From Paenibacillus thalictri (GTDB taxonomy: Bacteria > Bacillota > Bacilli > Paenibacillales > NBRC-103111), in contig NZ_SIRE01000015.1 in assembly GCF_004307995.1 (NCBI RefSeq), forward strand, positions 62,001 through 126,000: DNA of 64,000 bases. Direction: 5' to 3'. Under the pieces are notes generated by a model. That model did no database searches. It saw only the letters and a program-made list of their open reading frames with translations, and was not told the DNA's origin. The position numbers and the translations under genes are program-made. Shown piece by piece: positions 42,337 through 51,460 of the stretch; the stretch's first letter is position 1; every line of letters begins with the position of its first letter.

Positions 42337-43965
42337 TTACTTCTTCGCTTTCATTTCCTGATAAGCCGCTTTCCGCTCGGTGGCGATTTCCTGCCCGCCC
42401 GCAGCCATGAGGTCCTTCAGACCCTGTTCGTACGTTTTGTCAAAATCGGCCGGCTTCGCCAGCACGGATTTCACCAGCATCTCATGATACTTGTCGACCA
42501 GGCTGGTGCCGTATTTCACTTCCGACTGAATCGGCCGTGGGAATCTCAGCATCGGCTCGGTGTCGGTCAGCGCGATTTTACGGACGGCAACGCCTTCTTT
42601 CTCGAATTCCGGCGGCAGCGATTTGACGTCGAGCTGGGTATTCTTCTCTTCATTGCCGAGGTCCTGACCGTTGCTGATAATAATAAAGTCGCCGATACTG
42701 AAAAACTTGTCTTTGGTTTCTTGGTTGTCCAGCGTGACGGGGATTCCGTTTTCCATCTTGTAGTTTTTGCCCTCGTCGCCGTTCATGATCTTGAAATAGT
42801 TATCCTTCTGCGCCATAAAATCAAGATATTTGATCGCTTCGTTTACATTTTTGCTGCTCTTCGGCACGATAATGTACATCCCGGCAGGCATATATACCGG
42901 TTTCGTATGTTTGCCGTCCGCTCCCGCAAACGGGTCGACCGGAGTCATTTTGGCCCCTTTGATGTTGGTTTGCATGACCTTAAATACGCCCGGAGTCGCT
43001 TTGAGCGGGTTGGTTGTATCTTCGCTGAACAGGCCGACCTTACCCGTCATCACATCTTGGCTCAGCTTTTTCTTGTCTTTATCCAAGGCAAAATCGGTGC
43101 TCATCAGCCCTTCGTTGTACAGCTTGTTGAGGAACTGCAGCGCTTCCTTATGACCTTCGGTCAGCAGCGGATAATCGCGGGAGCCAAGCTGCATGCGCTG
43201 TGTATATTTTTCTTCTTCGGTCAAATTTTTCTTAATAAACGGCCAAATAATCGGTTCATAAGAGGACGGTGCCAGCGCCATGCCAAGCGGAATCAAGTCT
43301 TTGCCGACTTTGCCGGGGTCCTTCTCTTTCACCGCTTTCAGGAAATTGTATACTTCCTCCGTATTTTTCGGAGGCTGCATCCCAAGCGCGTCCAGCCAGT
43401 CCTGACGAATGAAGGAAGCATATTTGCCGAGATTGACGCGTCGGGCCGGAATTGCGTATTGTACATTGTTAAATTTGCCGTATTCCAATGTCTCGTTGCC
43501 AAGGAACGACTTTAAATTTTTACCGTTGTCTTCAAGCGCTTTGCCCAGGTCAGCCAGACCGCCCTGCTGCACATATTTGTATACGAGGTTGCTGTCGTAC
43601 GTAAAGACGATATCCGGCGCGTCGCCGCCGCTGGCCATCAACACGTTCAGCTTCTCCACCTCTTGGGCACGCGGAACCGGAACGTATTCCAGCTTGATAT
43701 TGTTCGGCGTCCCAAAGCTATCCTGCATCCATTTGGTCCAAAAGTTGTTCGTAGCCGATTGACCTGCGGGCGCATTGCCGCGATCGAACATTTCCACGCG
43801 CAGCGTGACCGGTTCCTTCTTAGCGGATGCGTTATTCGCGTTGTTGCTTGCGCTTGTTCCCGCCCCTGCATTCTGATCGTTGCTTGAGCAAGCAGCCAGA
43901 ACTCCGATAGTCAGCATGGCGCTCATCGACAGAGCCACCGTTTTGTTTACTGTCTGTCTTTTCAA
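42337..43965 (-). CDS. Carbohydrate ABC transporter substrate-binding lipoprotein (LplA/YtcQ type)
   Basis: A 542-residue receptor with lipobox VLAACSS (Cys at about 26) and an Asn/Ala linker. Family blocks include LNVLMASGGDAPDIVFTYD, LGKYASFIRQDWLDALGM and NTEEVYNFLKAVKEKDP near residues 85-200. It belongs to the large (about 540-residue) LplA-like binding proteins of Paenibacillus, which serve oligosaccharides or uronides. TTG start at 43965 with AAGGAGAGG about 6-8 nt upstream. The 263-nt gap upstream contains the regulator gene's terminator and presumably the operon promoter. Confidence 0.92.
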   Translation of the reverse strand: MKRQTVNKTVALSMSAMLTIGVLAACSSNDQNAGAGTSASNNANNASAKKEPVTLRVEMFDRGNAPAGQSATNNFWTKWMQDSFGTPNNIKLEYVPVPRAQEVEKLNVLMASGGDAPDIVFTYDSNLVYKYVQQGGLADLGKALEDNGKNLKSFLGNETLEYGKFNNVQYAIPARRVNLGKYASFIRQDWLDALGMQPPKNTEEVYNFLKAVKEKDPGKVGKDLIPLGMALAPSSYEPIIWPFIKKNLTEEEKYTQRMQLGSRDYPLLTEGHKEALQFLNKLYNEGLMSTDFALDKDKKKLSQDVMTGKVGLFSEDTTNPLKATPGVFKVMQTNIKGAKMTPVDPFAGADGKHTKPVYMPAGMYIIVPKSSKNVNEAIKYLDFMAQKDNYFKIMNGDEGKNYKMENGIPVTLDNQETKDKFFSIGDFIIISNGQDLGNEEKNTQLDVKSLPPEFEKEGVAVRKIALTDTEPMLRFPRPIQSEVKYGTSLVDKYHEMLVKSVLAKPADFDKTYEQGLKDLMAAGGQEIATERKAAYQEMKAKK

Positions 43966-44167
43966 CTGAACCCTCTCCTTGGTTGGGGAATAATAAAGTC
44001 CGTTTCTGGAGGTCGCTTATCCTGTGGCACCGGACGCAACTCTTTTATACCGCAGCCGTTCGCTTTGGTTCAACAAACATGATTCCGCAGCACCAACCGG
44101 AACGCCCCAAACGCCATTTTCAGGGGACCAACCGTTTTCCGCAGCACTGACAAAATTCCGTTTGGCG

Positions 44168-44194
44168 AAAAAAAAACCGTGACACAAGTCACGG
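44168..44194 (-). terminator. Intrinsic terminator after the membrane AraC regulator gene
   Basis: On the minus strand CCGTGAC / GTCACGG with a 4-nt loop (44194-44177) is followed by nine T residues. A second small hairpin CCCTTG/CAAGGG precedes it. The regulator is therefore transcribed separately from the transporter. Confidence 0.88.
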
Positions 44195-44228
44195 GGAAAC
44201 CCTTGATATTCAAGGGGTTATGCGTTTT

Positions 44229-46457
44229 TTACATCATTTTGCGATAATCGCCGGGTGTCGTTCCGACGACCTTCTTGAAGGTTCGGCCAAACGATATTCC
44301 GTGCGTATAACCGACCTTCTCGGCGATGTCCTGAATCGGATCTTCGCTTGCAAGCAGCAGACGTTTGGCTTCCTCCATCCGCAAATTGACAAGGAAGTCC
44401 ACAAACTTCATGCCGAATTGTTCTTTGAACAGCTGGCTTACATATTTCGCATTCACATCAAACTTGTCGCTTAAGTGTGCCAATGACAAATCCGGATTGG
44501 CGTAGTTGATCTCGATGTATTGCCTCATCTCGGCGAGCATCGCCATCTGGCCCTTCGATTCTCTGATTGCAATATAACGGCGGTACAAATCGAGCAGGTG
44601 GTCAGTCAGTCCTTCGGCAAGCACATCAAGACTTTCCGCCTCCGCCATCGTTTTGCATAATGACGGGTAGATTTCTTGGTCCCATACTTGCTTCAACGAG
44701 TCGGGAAGCTCGGTCAGCTCTCTTTGCAGCAGATGGAGCAAATAATCCAGCAGGCCGCGAATTGCCTCATCTTCCGCGAACTCCTCGGCCATATGGCGAA
44801 AAATATCGCCCAGCACCGCAGTCCAAGCCTCATTGGTCAGCCGGAAATACTGCACTACGGTCGACAGCCGCTGGTAATACTCGTAAGTCCCGTCCGACGG
44901 CCTGGCATAGGTCTGATTATATGCAATGACCTTGTTGCTGCCCAGATTCAGCTTATGCCGGAGCAGCAGCTCAGCCTCCAGGAAGGCATTCCTGATCGCC
45001 CCAAACTCCGCAGCCGCCGAACCGATGCCGACCGTAATCGAAATTTTGAGATTGGTCTCCACCCATTCCCGGAACAGCTCGCTCATATGCACAACCTGAG
45101 CCAAATTCACCGGTTCCTGCTTATACACATACATAATACCCAGCCGCTGTTTCGAAATCCATTCCGCCCAAATCGACAAGCCGTCTTGTCTGGCGAATTC
45201 CTGCACGACATTGGTCAGCGCGAATTTGAGCAGATGCTGATCACGCTCGCTATACGCCTCCGCAAAGCTGGAATAGTTATCGATTTCGGCTATGCTCATG
45301 ATGATCGCGGAACATTCATATTCTAGGTTCAAGCGTTTCATCTGAGCCTGCCATTGTCCCTTGGATATGTCACGCCCGCCCTCCAGCAGCTCCTGAAAAA
45401 ACTGCCTGCGGTGAACCAGCAGGTCTTCTTTAAACCGCTTCTCATATTGATGGGTCTGATCAATCAGGCTTTCCAGCGCCTTTTCGATAAACGAAAATTC
45501 ATCAAACGCTTTGCCATGTTGCAAACTCTTCTTCTGGTATTCCTCAATCCGTCCGAGGATAAGCTCAATCGGCTTGTAGTTTCTTCTTGTAATGTACACG
45601 ATATACACAATACAGAGCACAAAGATGATACCGCCGATCCCAATCCACATGTAGGAAATAAAGGACACCCAGCCGAACAACTGCCCTGCCTTCAAACCGC
45701 TCACATACTTCCAGCCCAAATAAGAAGACACCGACTCGCTAAGCACCTTGCGGTTGGAGTCGTGCAGTTCCGGCGAGCTCTTCATTAAATTAGCGGGGTA
45801 AATCGGCCCTTCCTGATCCCAAATCTCCATAAATGTCAGCTGGCTGTTCACCATCTCGTCGACCATCCGAAGCAGCTCGCTGACCCGTATGTTGATCACG
45901 ACAATGCCCTCATTGCCAAACGGCAGCATAGCCTGCTTGCTCAGCGTGATCACTTTCTCCTGTGGATCATTCGGAAATTCGCTGTATTGTCGCACCAAAG
46001 ACCATTTGGACTGGAACGCCCCGGTTGTCTGGCTTTTCAGATAATCCTTGTCGCCGAATTTCTCCAGCGGGCCGACCGAAGTTGGGGTTAACACCAGCTG
46101 ATCGCTGAAACGGTATAAATAAATCGAATGGATTAGAAATTGATTGGTAGACATTCGTTTGAGGTCGTTCGAAGCCTGATATTGCACAAGCCGCGCATCC
46201 ATATTCGCCTTGGGGACAAAAAAATCACCGAAATCAGGGTTGGTAGCCAGCTCTTTCAGCATAAGCTGTTCAACACCGCGCAGTGTGGAATCGATCGATT
46301 CCGTCACATATTTGGTCGAGATTTGATTCGCCCGCTCGGCTTCTTTTTTGGAGATTTCGCTAACGATAAAAAAGGTAATAAACACGATGGTCGATATACC
46401 AACGATAAATATAGGAAAATAGGATAAAAGCAGCCGATTATACCACCGGTTACGCAT
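44229..46457 (-). CDS. Membrane-bound AraC-family regulator (YesS/YtdP-like)
   Basis: A 742-residue one-component regulator. Two membrane helices (about 10-32 and 275-300) flank an extracellular Cache-like sensor; the cytoplasmic part has a HAMP-like linker, a degenerate GGDEF-like region (about 390-560) and a C-terminal AraC HTH domain (about 640-742, LAHLSDKFDVNAKYVSQLF and IQDIAEKVGYTHGISFGRTF). It probably senses the substrate of the neighbouring LplA-LplB-YtcP importer outside the cell and activates that operon. ATG at 46457; upstream there is a weak GGA-rich ribosome site. Confidence 0.88.
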   Translation of the reverse strand: MRNRWYNRLLLSYFPIFIVGISTIVFITFFIVSEISKKEAERANQISTKYVTESIDSTLRGVEQLMLKELATNPDFGDFFVPKANMDARLVQYQASNDLKRMSTNQFLIHSIYLYRFSDQLVLTPTSVGPLEKFGDKDYLKSQTTGAFQSKWSLVRQYSEFPNDPQEKVITLSKQAMLPFGNEGIVVINIRVSELLRMVDEMVNSQLTFMEIWDQEGPIYPANLMKSSPELHDSNRKVLSESVSSYLGWKYVSGLKAGQLFGWVSFISYMWIGIGGIIFVLCIVYIVYITRRNYKPIELILGRIEEYQKKSLQHGKAFDEFSFIEKALESLIDQTHQYEKRFKEDLLVHRRQFFQELLEGGRDISKGQWQAQMKRLNLEYECSAIIMSIAEIDNYSSFAEAYSERDQHLLKFALTNVVQEFARQDGLSIWAEWISKQRLGIMYVYKQEPVNLAQVVHMSELFREWVETNLKISITVGIGSAAAEFGAIRNAFLEAELLLRHKLNLGSNKVIAYNQTYARPSDGTYEYYQRLSTVVQYFRLTNEAWTAVLGDIFRHMAEEFAEDEAIRGLLDYLLHLLQRELTELPDSLKQVWDQEIYPSLCKTMAEAESLDVLAEGLTDHLLDLYRRYIAIRESKGQMAMLAEMRQYIEINYANPDLSLAHLSDKFDVNAKYVSQLFKEQFGMKFVDFLVNLRMEEAKRLLLASEDPIQDIAEKVGYTHGISFGRTFKKVVGTTPGDYRKMM

Positions 46458-46622
46458 AGAATCATCCTTGTCCGGAAAAATACTTATAATGAATTATATC
46501 ATTAATATATAGGTATATCTCGTATCGTCAAGTCATAACCCAGGAAATACCGAACCTTGCGGGTGGTATTGTGCAACCGTTTCCTCTGCGCAGACCGGTT
46601 TGCACGACAAATCTGCACAGAT

Positions 46623-46662
46623 AAAAAGGAGCCTTGCCCTCGCATCCGCTGGCAAAGCTCCT
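46623..46662 (-). terminator. Intrinsic terminator after the dioxygenase gene
   Basis: On the minus strand AGGAGCTTTGCC / GGCAAGGCTCCT with a 12-nt loop is followed by TTTTTAT. It is about 65 nt after the dioxygenase stop. Confidence 0.75.
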
Positions 46663-46725
46663 CTAATATTATCGTAAGTCCTCTTCTAATATCGCAAACC
46701 GATTTCTTCTCCTGTAAGAGACATT

Positions 46726-47499
46726 TTAGCCAAACTGCCAGCAACTTAAGCCTAAATTGCCGTATTGATAACTCCGGTGCAGCAGCTTCGCTTGCTTATT
46801 CGCATCCCCGGAACCCATAGCAAGCAGGAGCGGAATGAAATGCTCATTTGTCGGAACGGCTTCTTGAGCATATGGCGCCAGCTCTCTGTATTGAAACAAA
46901 GCTTCTGTATCCCAAGCCTCCAGCTTCTCCTGCAGCCAATTATCAAACGAGAAGGCCCACTCGTCAACCGCATCGCCCGCCTGCCAGCGCAATTTCCGCA
47001 AATTATGGACAGTCCCTCCGCTGCCGATAATCAGCACATCCCTCTCCCGCAGCGCGCCGAGCACTTGACCGATCCGGTATTGCTGCTCATTGGACAAGTG
47101 ACGGTTGACCGATAATGCGATTACCGGAACGTCGGCGTCGGGGTAAATCATTTTCAACACAGCCCATACCCCGTGGTCGAGTCCTCTTTCACCGTCCACC
47201 CCGCATGGAATGCCATGTGTTTCAAATAAAGAACGAATTTCTTCGCTTAACGGCAGATGCCCCTCCGCCGGATACATCATCCGGTACAGCTCGTCTTGAA
47301 ACCCGGAAAAATCGTAGATCGTGTCGTACCGGCTCACGGTACTGACCGTTTGCTGCGGCTCTTCCCAATGGGCCGAAAATACAATAACCGCTTTGGGCCG
47401 CGGCGTAGTGGCTCCAAATTGTTTAAGCAGATCCGTGTACACGTTAAGTTCTAACACGATGGAAGGCGCCCCATGGGCAAAAAAATACGATGGCAGCAT
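46726..47499 (-). CDS. LigB-type extradiol ring-cleavage dioxygenase (YgiD/DOPA dioxygenase-like)
   Basis: A 257-residue cytosolic enzyme. Metal-ligand and active-site motifs of the class III extradiol dioxygenase family are present: FFAHGAPS at the N-terminus, FSAHWEEP, GLDHGVW, GSGGTVHNLR and NEHFIPLLLAMG. Plant and enterobacterial relatives cleave L-DOPA and catechol-like compounds; here an aromatic diol substrate is inferred. ATG at 47499 with AAAGGAG 8 nt upstream. It follows the esterase gene by 33 nt and is probably cotranscribed with it. Confidence 0.9.
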   Translation of the reverse strand: MLPSYFFAHGAPSIVLELNVYTDLLKQFGATTPRPKAVIVFSAHWEEPQQTVSTVSRYDTIYDFSGFQDELYRMMYPAEGHLPLSEEIRSLFETHGIPCGVDGERGLDHGVWAVLKMIYPDADVPVIALSVNRHLSNEQQYRIGQVLGALRERDVLIIGSGGTVHNLRKLRWQAGDAVDEWAFSFDNWLQEKLEAWDTEALFQYRELAPYAQEAVPTNEHFIPLLLAMGSGDANKQAKLLHRSYQYGNLGLSCWQFG

Positions 47500-47532
47500 A
47501 TTCTCCGCTCCTTTAACTATAATGCCGGACCT

Positions 47533-48189
47533 TCAGGTCCGGTCGCTTTCCCCTGCGTCCTGATTGAACCAATTGGCAAAATCCTGCGCGTTGTCGGGAG
47601 AAACTCCGTGGTCCGTGGGGTAGGTCTTGAACAGCATCCGCGGCGCACGTTCTTGAAAATAAGCCGCCGTTTCATAACCGATTCGGATCGGAAACACCGT
47701 ATCGTGTTCCCCATGCGAAATAAATATCGAAACGTTCTCTACACTTTTAAGCGTGTATTCGGTTTTCACAAAATCCGGCACGTAGCCGTTTAGCGCCACA
47801 ATCCCTTTCAGCCGGTCGCCCATGGTCAGCGCAAGCGTCATGGAGAGAATCGCGCCTTGGCTAAAACCAAGCAAATACCGCCGGCCCGGGTCGACCGCGT
47901 ATTTCTCCGTCGCATATTGAATAAATGCCTCTAACTTATGAACGGCCCGGTCAAACAGCTCCCGAATCGGATTGCCCAAGCTTTTCAGCTCATAATATTG
48001 AAATCCGGCTCCCAGCGGCAAATCGCCGCGAATGCCGATCACGATGAACTCCCCCGTTAAAGCTTGCACTAAACCAAGCATGTTTTTTTCATTAGAACCT
48101 TTGCCGTGAAGCGTAAAGATGGTCGGATATCTCTTTTCCGGATCAAAACGGGAAGGCAGCTGCACATCATACGAATAAGCTGGATTCAT
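47533..48189 (-). CDS. MhqD-like carboxylesterase/phospholipase
   Basis: A 218-residue alpha/beta hydrolase. The oxyanion region is TLHGKGSNEKN, the nucleophile Ser lies in GFSQGA, the acid in HGEHDTVFP and the His in TDHGVSPD. It resembles B. subtilis MhqD, part of the quinone/catechol response. The ATG at 48189 has GGAGG 8 nt upstream; the TTG at 48207 is rejected. Its partner is a ring-cleaving dioxygenase, so the pair may remove catechols or hydroquinones. A candidate promoter (TTGACA, 17 nt, TTAAAT on the minus strand) lies about 60-80 nt upstream of the start. Confidence 0.87.
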   Translation of the reverse strand: MNPAYSYDVQLPSRFDPEKRYPTIFTLHGKGSNEKNMLGLVQALTGEFIVIGIRGDLPLGAGFQYYELKSLGNPIRELFDRAVHKLEAFIQYATEKYAVDPGRRYLLGFSQGAILSMTLALTMGDRLKGIVALNGYVPDFVKTEYTLKSVENVSIFISHGEHDTVFPIRIGYETAAYFQERAPRMLFKTYPTDHGVSPDNAQDFANWFNQDAGESDRT

Positions 48190-48277
48190 CACAATTCCCT
48201 CCACCAAATTATTAGTAATATAAAATTAATATCTTTATAACTAATTTAATTCCTCTAACACTGGAATGTCAACAAAG

Positions 48278-48296
48278 AAATTGTTAATATCAATTT
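48278..48296. promoter_or_regulatory. Dyad in the divergent promoter region
   Basis: AAATTG, 7 nt, CAATTT between the divergent esterase and XRE-cupin genes, inside an AT-rich 146-bp intergenic region. It is a candidate operator for the XRE-cupin regulator; evidence is positional only. Confidence 0.35.
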
Positions 48297-48335
48297 AAAA
48301 TATGTATTACAAATATTTTTAGGAGTGAACAATTC

Positions 48336-48887
48336 ATGGACATCGGTTCCACCATTCGAACCATTCGCAAGCGAAAAAATATTACCATTGCACAAATTTG
48401 TGAAGCAACCGGGTTATCCCAAGGATTCATGAGCCAAGTCGAGACAAATAAGACCTCCCCCTCCATCTCGACTTTGGAGAATATTGCAAACGCCTTGGAT
48501 GTCCCTTTGGCCTATTTGCTCTTGAAAAAAGAAGACCGCATGAATATCGTGCGCAAAGATCAGCGTAAAATCACGACAAGCGGCAGTGAAACTCTCAAAG
48601 TTGAGCATTTAAGCTCTACCAAAGGAGTTAAGATGATGCTTGTCGAATTTCCTCCGGGGGCCTCGACCGGCGATACACCACATGCCCATGAAGGTGAAGA
48701 AGTTCACGTGGTCATTCGCGGCACCGTGTTTGCCGAGCAGGGGGAGGATTCCGCCGAACTTCGCGAAGGCGATTCATTCAGCTGGAACGCTTGCATTCCG
48801 CATTGGGTGAAAAATATCGGCGAAGAGCCCGCCCTTGTGCTGATCGCCGTCTACACGGAAACGGAACAAGGAGCGGATATTTTATAG
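48336..48887 (+). CDS. XRE-family regulator with C-terminal cupin domain
   Basis: A 183-residue transcription factor: N-terminal Cro/C1-type HTH (IRTIRKRKNITIAQICEATG, QGFMSQVETNKTSPSISTLENI; about 4-62) and a C-terminal small-molecule-binding cupin_2 domain (about 105-175, HAHEGEEVHVVIRG, LREGDSFSWNACIPHWVKN). Such proteins sense amines, sugars or other small metabolites. The ATG at 48336 has AGGAGTG 7-8 nt upstream. It is divergent from the esterase-dioxygenase pair and is their likely regulator, with moderate confidence. Confidence 0.9.
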   Translation: MDIGSTIRTIRKRKNITIAQICEATGLSQGFMSQVETNKTSPSISTLENIANALDVPLAYLLLKKEDRMNIVRKDQRKITTSGSETLKVEHLSSTKGVKMMLVEFPPGASTGDTPHAHEGEEVHVVIRGTVFAEQGEDSAELREGDSFSWNACIPHWVKNIGEEPALVLIAVYTETEQGADIL

Positions 48888-48911
48888 CCGCGGCGATCAT
48901 TTGGCAACAAA

Positions 48912-48949
48912 AAAAACACCGTCCCTATTGGTTATTGGGCGGTGTTTTT
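48912..48949. terminator. Bidirectional intrinsic terminator
   Basis: AAAACACCG-x-CCC / GGG-x-CGGTGTTTT with flanking A and T runs, between the convergent XRE-cupin and hypothetical genes. Confidence 0.8.
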
Positions 48950-48962
48950 GTGCAAATGTATG

Positions 48963-49343
48963 TTACCGGATACGAACCAGACTGCGCTGAAGCACCGTAT
49001 CCCCTGCCTGCGGGGTAAACGGCGCGTTCGTCACTCCGTATACATTGGCGATCAGCTTGGGATCAAGACTCATCGTAATACGCACTTCATACTTAAATTT
49101 CACACGGGAAACGTCGGCATAGAGGAAAACCGATTTGTTAGGACCTACCACAACCCGGCATTTTCTTGTACCGCACGGGGTTACCTTCAAAGGGACCGGG
49201 GAACCGTTAGACCAATCGAATACTTGAACCTCGACGGTGCGGGATCCGCCCTTATTCAAATTCACTACATCCACCAAAGCAAACTTGGTTTTGGGCGGCT
49301 TGCGCAAAATCCCCGTCGAATACGTTGCTCGTTTCGCTTTCAC
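48963..49343 (-). CDS. Hypothetical 126-residue beta-rich protein
   Basis: I do not recognise this protein. It is basic, has no signal peptide or helix, and shows alternating hydrophobic/charged strands (FALVDVVNLNKGGSRTVEVQ, RKCRVVVGPNKSVFLYADV, YEVRITMSL), suggesting an all-beta fold. Two Cys flank the RK of PCGTRKCRV. The GTG at 49343 has AAGGAG 10 nt upstream; the longer frame to 49430 has no ribosome site. It converges with the XRE-cupin gene at a shared terminator. A spore or surface structural role is possible but unsupported. Confidence 0.65.
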   Translation of the reverse strand: MKAKRATYSTGILRKPPKTKFALVDVVNLNKGGSRTVEVQVFDWSNGSPVPLKVTPCGTRKCRVVVGPNKSVFLYADVSRVKFKYEVRITMSLDPKLIANVYGVTNAPFTPQAGDTVLQRSLVRIR

Positions 49344-49616
49344 TGCATCACATCTCCTTCCGCCTGATAATACAGTTAATGCAGCGGCGGCGAGATGGCT
49401 TGGATGATTGTCCCTTAAATAGTAATTCATGCGAATCGTATTGGCTTACAATGATCTGTAAACCACAATTATGAATACTTTTATATACACAAGTGCACTA
49501 TATACCTAGCCCATTTAGGCTAAGAACCATCGATGTTGGCGATGGTTTTATGTATAATGGGTTTAAGAATCAAGGGATCATTGGCAATCACTTCGGTGGT
49601 TAGGCGATGGTCTCTT

Positions 49617-49949
49617 TTAATGTTTGCATAAATAATCGTAGGCTAATAACAACCTTCTCATTGAAGTGCTCAAGCTTGCCGCTCCAATCTCCTTTGCTTC
49701 AAGGACTTTCCCCTTTATGTATGCTTCAATCTGTTCCTTGTCTAACCTATGTATGTTGTAAGCAATGATATCCTGCTCCTTTTGCTCCTTGTAACCTTGG
49801 GAAAGTATTTCTTCCAGAGAACTCATTTTAATTGTATAAGACGAATTAATACCACTAGTGCAGCTGGCCAAATCGCAGTATCGTTCAGTTCGCTGCTTAA
49901 TCTTTTCTTTTTCCACTGCATTAAGACCTGTCTTATCAATATCAACCAT
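49617..49949 (-). CDS. AT-rich hypothetical ORF, 110 residues
   Basis: Starts MVDIDKTGLNAVEKEKIKQR and ends RLLLAYDYLCKH; mostly helical, charged, with no recognised domain. Only a weak GGA precedes the ATG, which lies 21 nt after the stop of the exporter gene on the same strand. Base composition here and in the flanking 49440-49616 is clearly more AT-rich than in neighbouring genes, and a hairpin AACCATCG/CGATGGTT (49525-49547) lies downstream. It could be a horizontally acquired gene or a remnant of a longer one. Confidence 0.45.
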   Translation of the reverse strand: MVDIDKTGLNAVEKEKIKQRTERYCDLASCTSGINSSYTIKMSSLEEILSQGYKEQKEQDIIAYNIHRLDKEQIEAYIKGKVLEAKEIGAASLSTSMRRLLLAYDYLCKH

Positions 49950-49970
49950 TCCAACATGCTTTTTAGGCGA

Positions 49971-51164
49971 TCACTTGCATTCAGCAGACAACACATGGTT
50001 AATGTTCGCCACTTCCCGGACTAGCTTATCCTCGTCAAACTCAGCGACACTTGAAACTTCGATTGTTGTCGCGGCAAACTCGCCATTAACCCGGATCGAC
50101 ACATCCGTAATATTGAGGTTATACTGTTCCAAAATCCGGGAAACCTCGGCAATCAGCCCCGGACGGTCGATTGAGGAATAAGACAAATATCTCTTCACCC
50201 GTCCGGTATGCTCAACTGTAAACCGCTCCAGCTCAAGCAGGTATTCCCTGACATGCCCATATACGTTATAGAAGCCTTCCGAATCAGTGGAATCCGTCCA
50301 CAACTGATTGCGCCTTTTATCCAGCACCAGTTGCAGCCGCCCCAGATTCAGTCTTTTTCCCTTGATGACACTCTCCTGCATCGCAATAACAATCCGCAGT
50401 GTTTTTTGCGCAAAAGCCAGTTCCGTTCCGGCCGCCAAATCAGCCTGATCAAGTACCTTCGCCATGTCGTGAATACGTTCCAGCATCGTTTCGAACGATT
50501 GGAATATGGTGAACGTATTTTTCGTGCGACGCTTACGGAATTTCTTATCTTCGTTGATCAGGCCGGAAATCTCTTTGCCCTTTCGGATGTAAGCCCTGAT
50601 TTCGTCAAATTGGCTTTTCATCGACGTATAAGGCGTCATTCTGCCCCGTTCCAGATCGAGCAAAATATAATGGAGCAGCGTCCGCAGCATGCCTTCCGCT
50701 TGTCGAAGAATTTCCTCGGCCCGCTCTTGGTGTACAGGCTTATGAAGCAAATTGATCAGCGTCCCGATAATCGTTCCGATCAGCACTAAGGTGACCTGAT
50801 TATAAGCAGCCGCCCAAAAACCAAGCCCCACCGTACCCATCGTGTTAATGGCAATAACAACCGATACAAGAAGCGAGTTGGTCCATTTCATATATACATG
50901 GAGGGCCATAAGCAGGAATGCCGTGAAGCCCATTGCCAGAAATGAATCGCCTAACGTAAATAATGCAGCCGCTCCCAATACAGCTCCCATCATCGCACTG
51001 GCGATTTGCTGAACCCCGTTGCGCAGCGAGCGATAAAGCGAGGGCTGCACAGATAACACCGCAATGATGCCGGCGAATTGATATGCATACAAGTGCAGGC
51101 TTTTCGCGATAAGAATCGATGCAGCAACCGCCACAGCAGTTTTGATGACTCTTGCTCCAAACAT
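49971..51164 (-). CDS. Aromatic acid exporter-family membrane protein fused to an ACT domain
   Basis: A 397-residue protein. Residues 1-140 form about six helices of the aromatic acid exporter (ArAE/FUSC, YgaX-like) family, including SVQPSLYRSLRNGVQQIASA and VVIAINTMGTVGLG. Residues 145-320 form the family's cytoplasmic helical (DUF939_C-like) part. The C-terminal 72 residues (326-397) form an ACT domain, YLSYSSIDRPGLIAEVSRIL..., in one continuous frame. ACT domains bind amino acids, so export could be gated by an amino acid such as an aromatic one; that is inference. ATG at 51164 with GGGGAA-type ribosome site about 5-9 nt upstream. Confidence 0.82.
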   Translation of the reverse strand: MFGARVIKTAVAVAASILIAKSLHLYAYQFAGIIAVLSVQPSLYRSLRNGVQQIASAMMGAVLGAAALFTLGDSFLAMGFTAFLLMALHVYMKWTNSLLVSVVIAINTMGTVGLGFWAAAYNQVTLVLIGTIIGTLINLLHKPVHQERAEEILRQAEGMLRTLLHYILLDLERGRMTPYTSMKSQFDEIRAYIRKGKEISGLINEDKKFRKRRTKNTFTIFQSFETMLERIHDMAKVLDQADLAAGTELAFAQKTLRIVIAMQESVIKGKRLNLGRLQLVLDKRRNQLWTDSTDSEGFYNVYGHVREYLLELERFTVEHTGRVKRYLSYSSIDRPGLIAEVSRILEQYNLNITDVSIRVNGEFAATTIEVSSVAEFDEDKLVREVANINHVLSAECK

Positions 51165-51324
51165 AAGAATTCCCCTTTCGCCACGATGTTTGAGTTATAT
51201 TATATGACATAAACCAACCGTTTTGTTGAAGACAAGAACGAATTTTATTTGAATTTTCATGAAAACCAAATTGTATCTCTGTTTTTTGACAATATGTAAC
51301 ATATACATAACATATAATACACAC

Positions 51325-51416
51325 AAAAAGACTGCCGAGAAGCGAACTGCTCTCCTTTAAGCAGACAGGTTAAAAATAAACCGTCACTTAAAGGGGCAGT
51401 CGGTTTCCCGACAGTC
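51325..51416 (-). terminator. Large intrinsic terminator after the S-layer-type gene
   Basis: An extended imperfect hairpin: GACTG/CAGTC at the base (51330-51334 with 51412-51416), CCTTTAAG/CTTAAAGG (51354-51361 with 51387-51394) and an inner GGTT/AACC. On the minus strand it ends in TTTTTG. It lies 44 nt after the large surface-protein stop. The rest of 51165-51324 holds only the upstream region of the exporter gene. Confidence 0.65.
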
Positions 51417-51460
51417 GAAAGAAAGATCTTACTCCGAATTCGTCTATTTTCTTATAAGTA

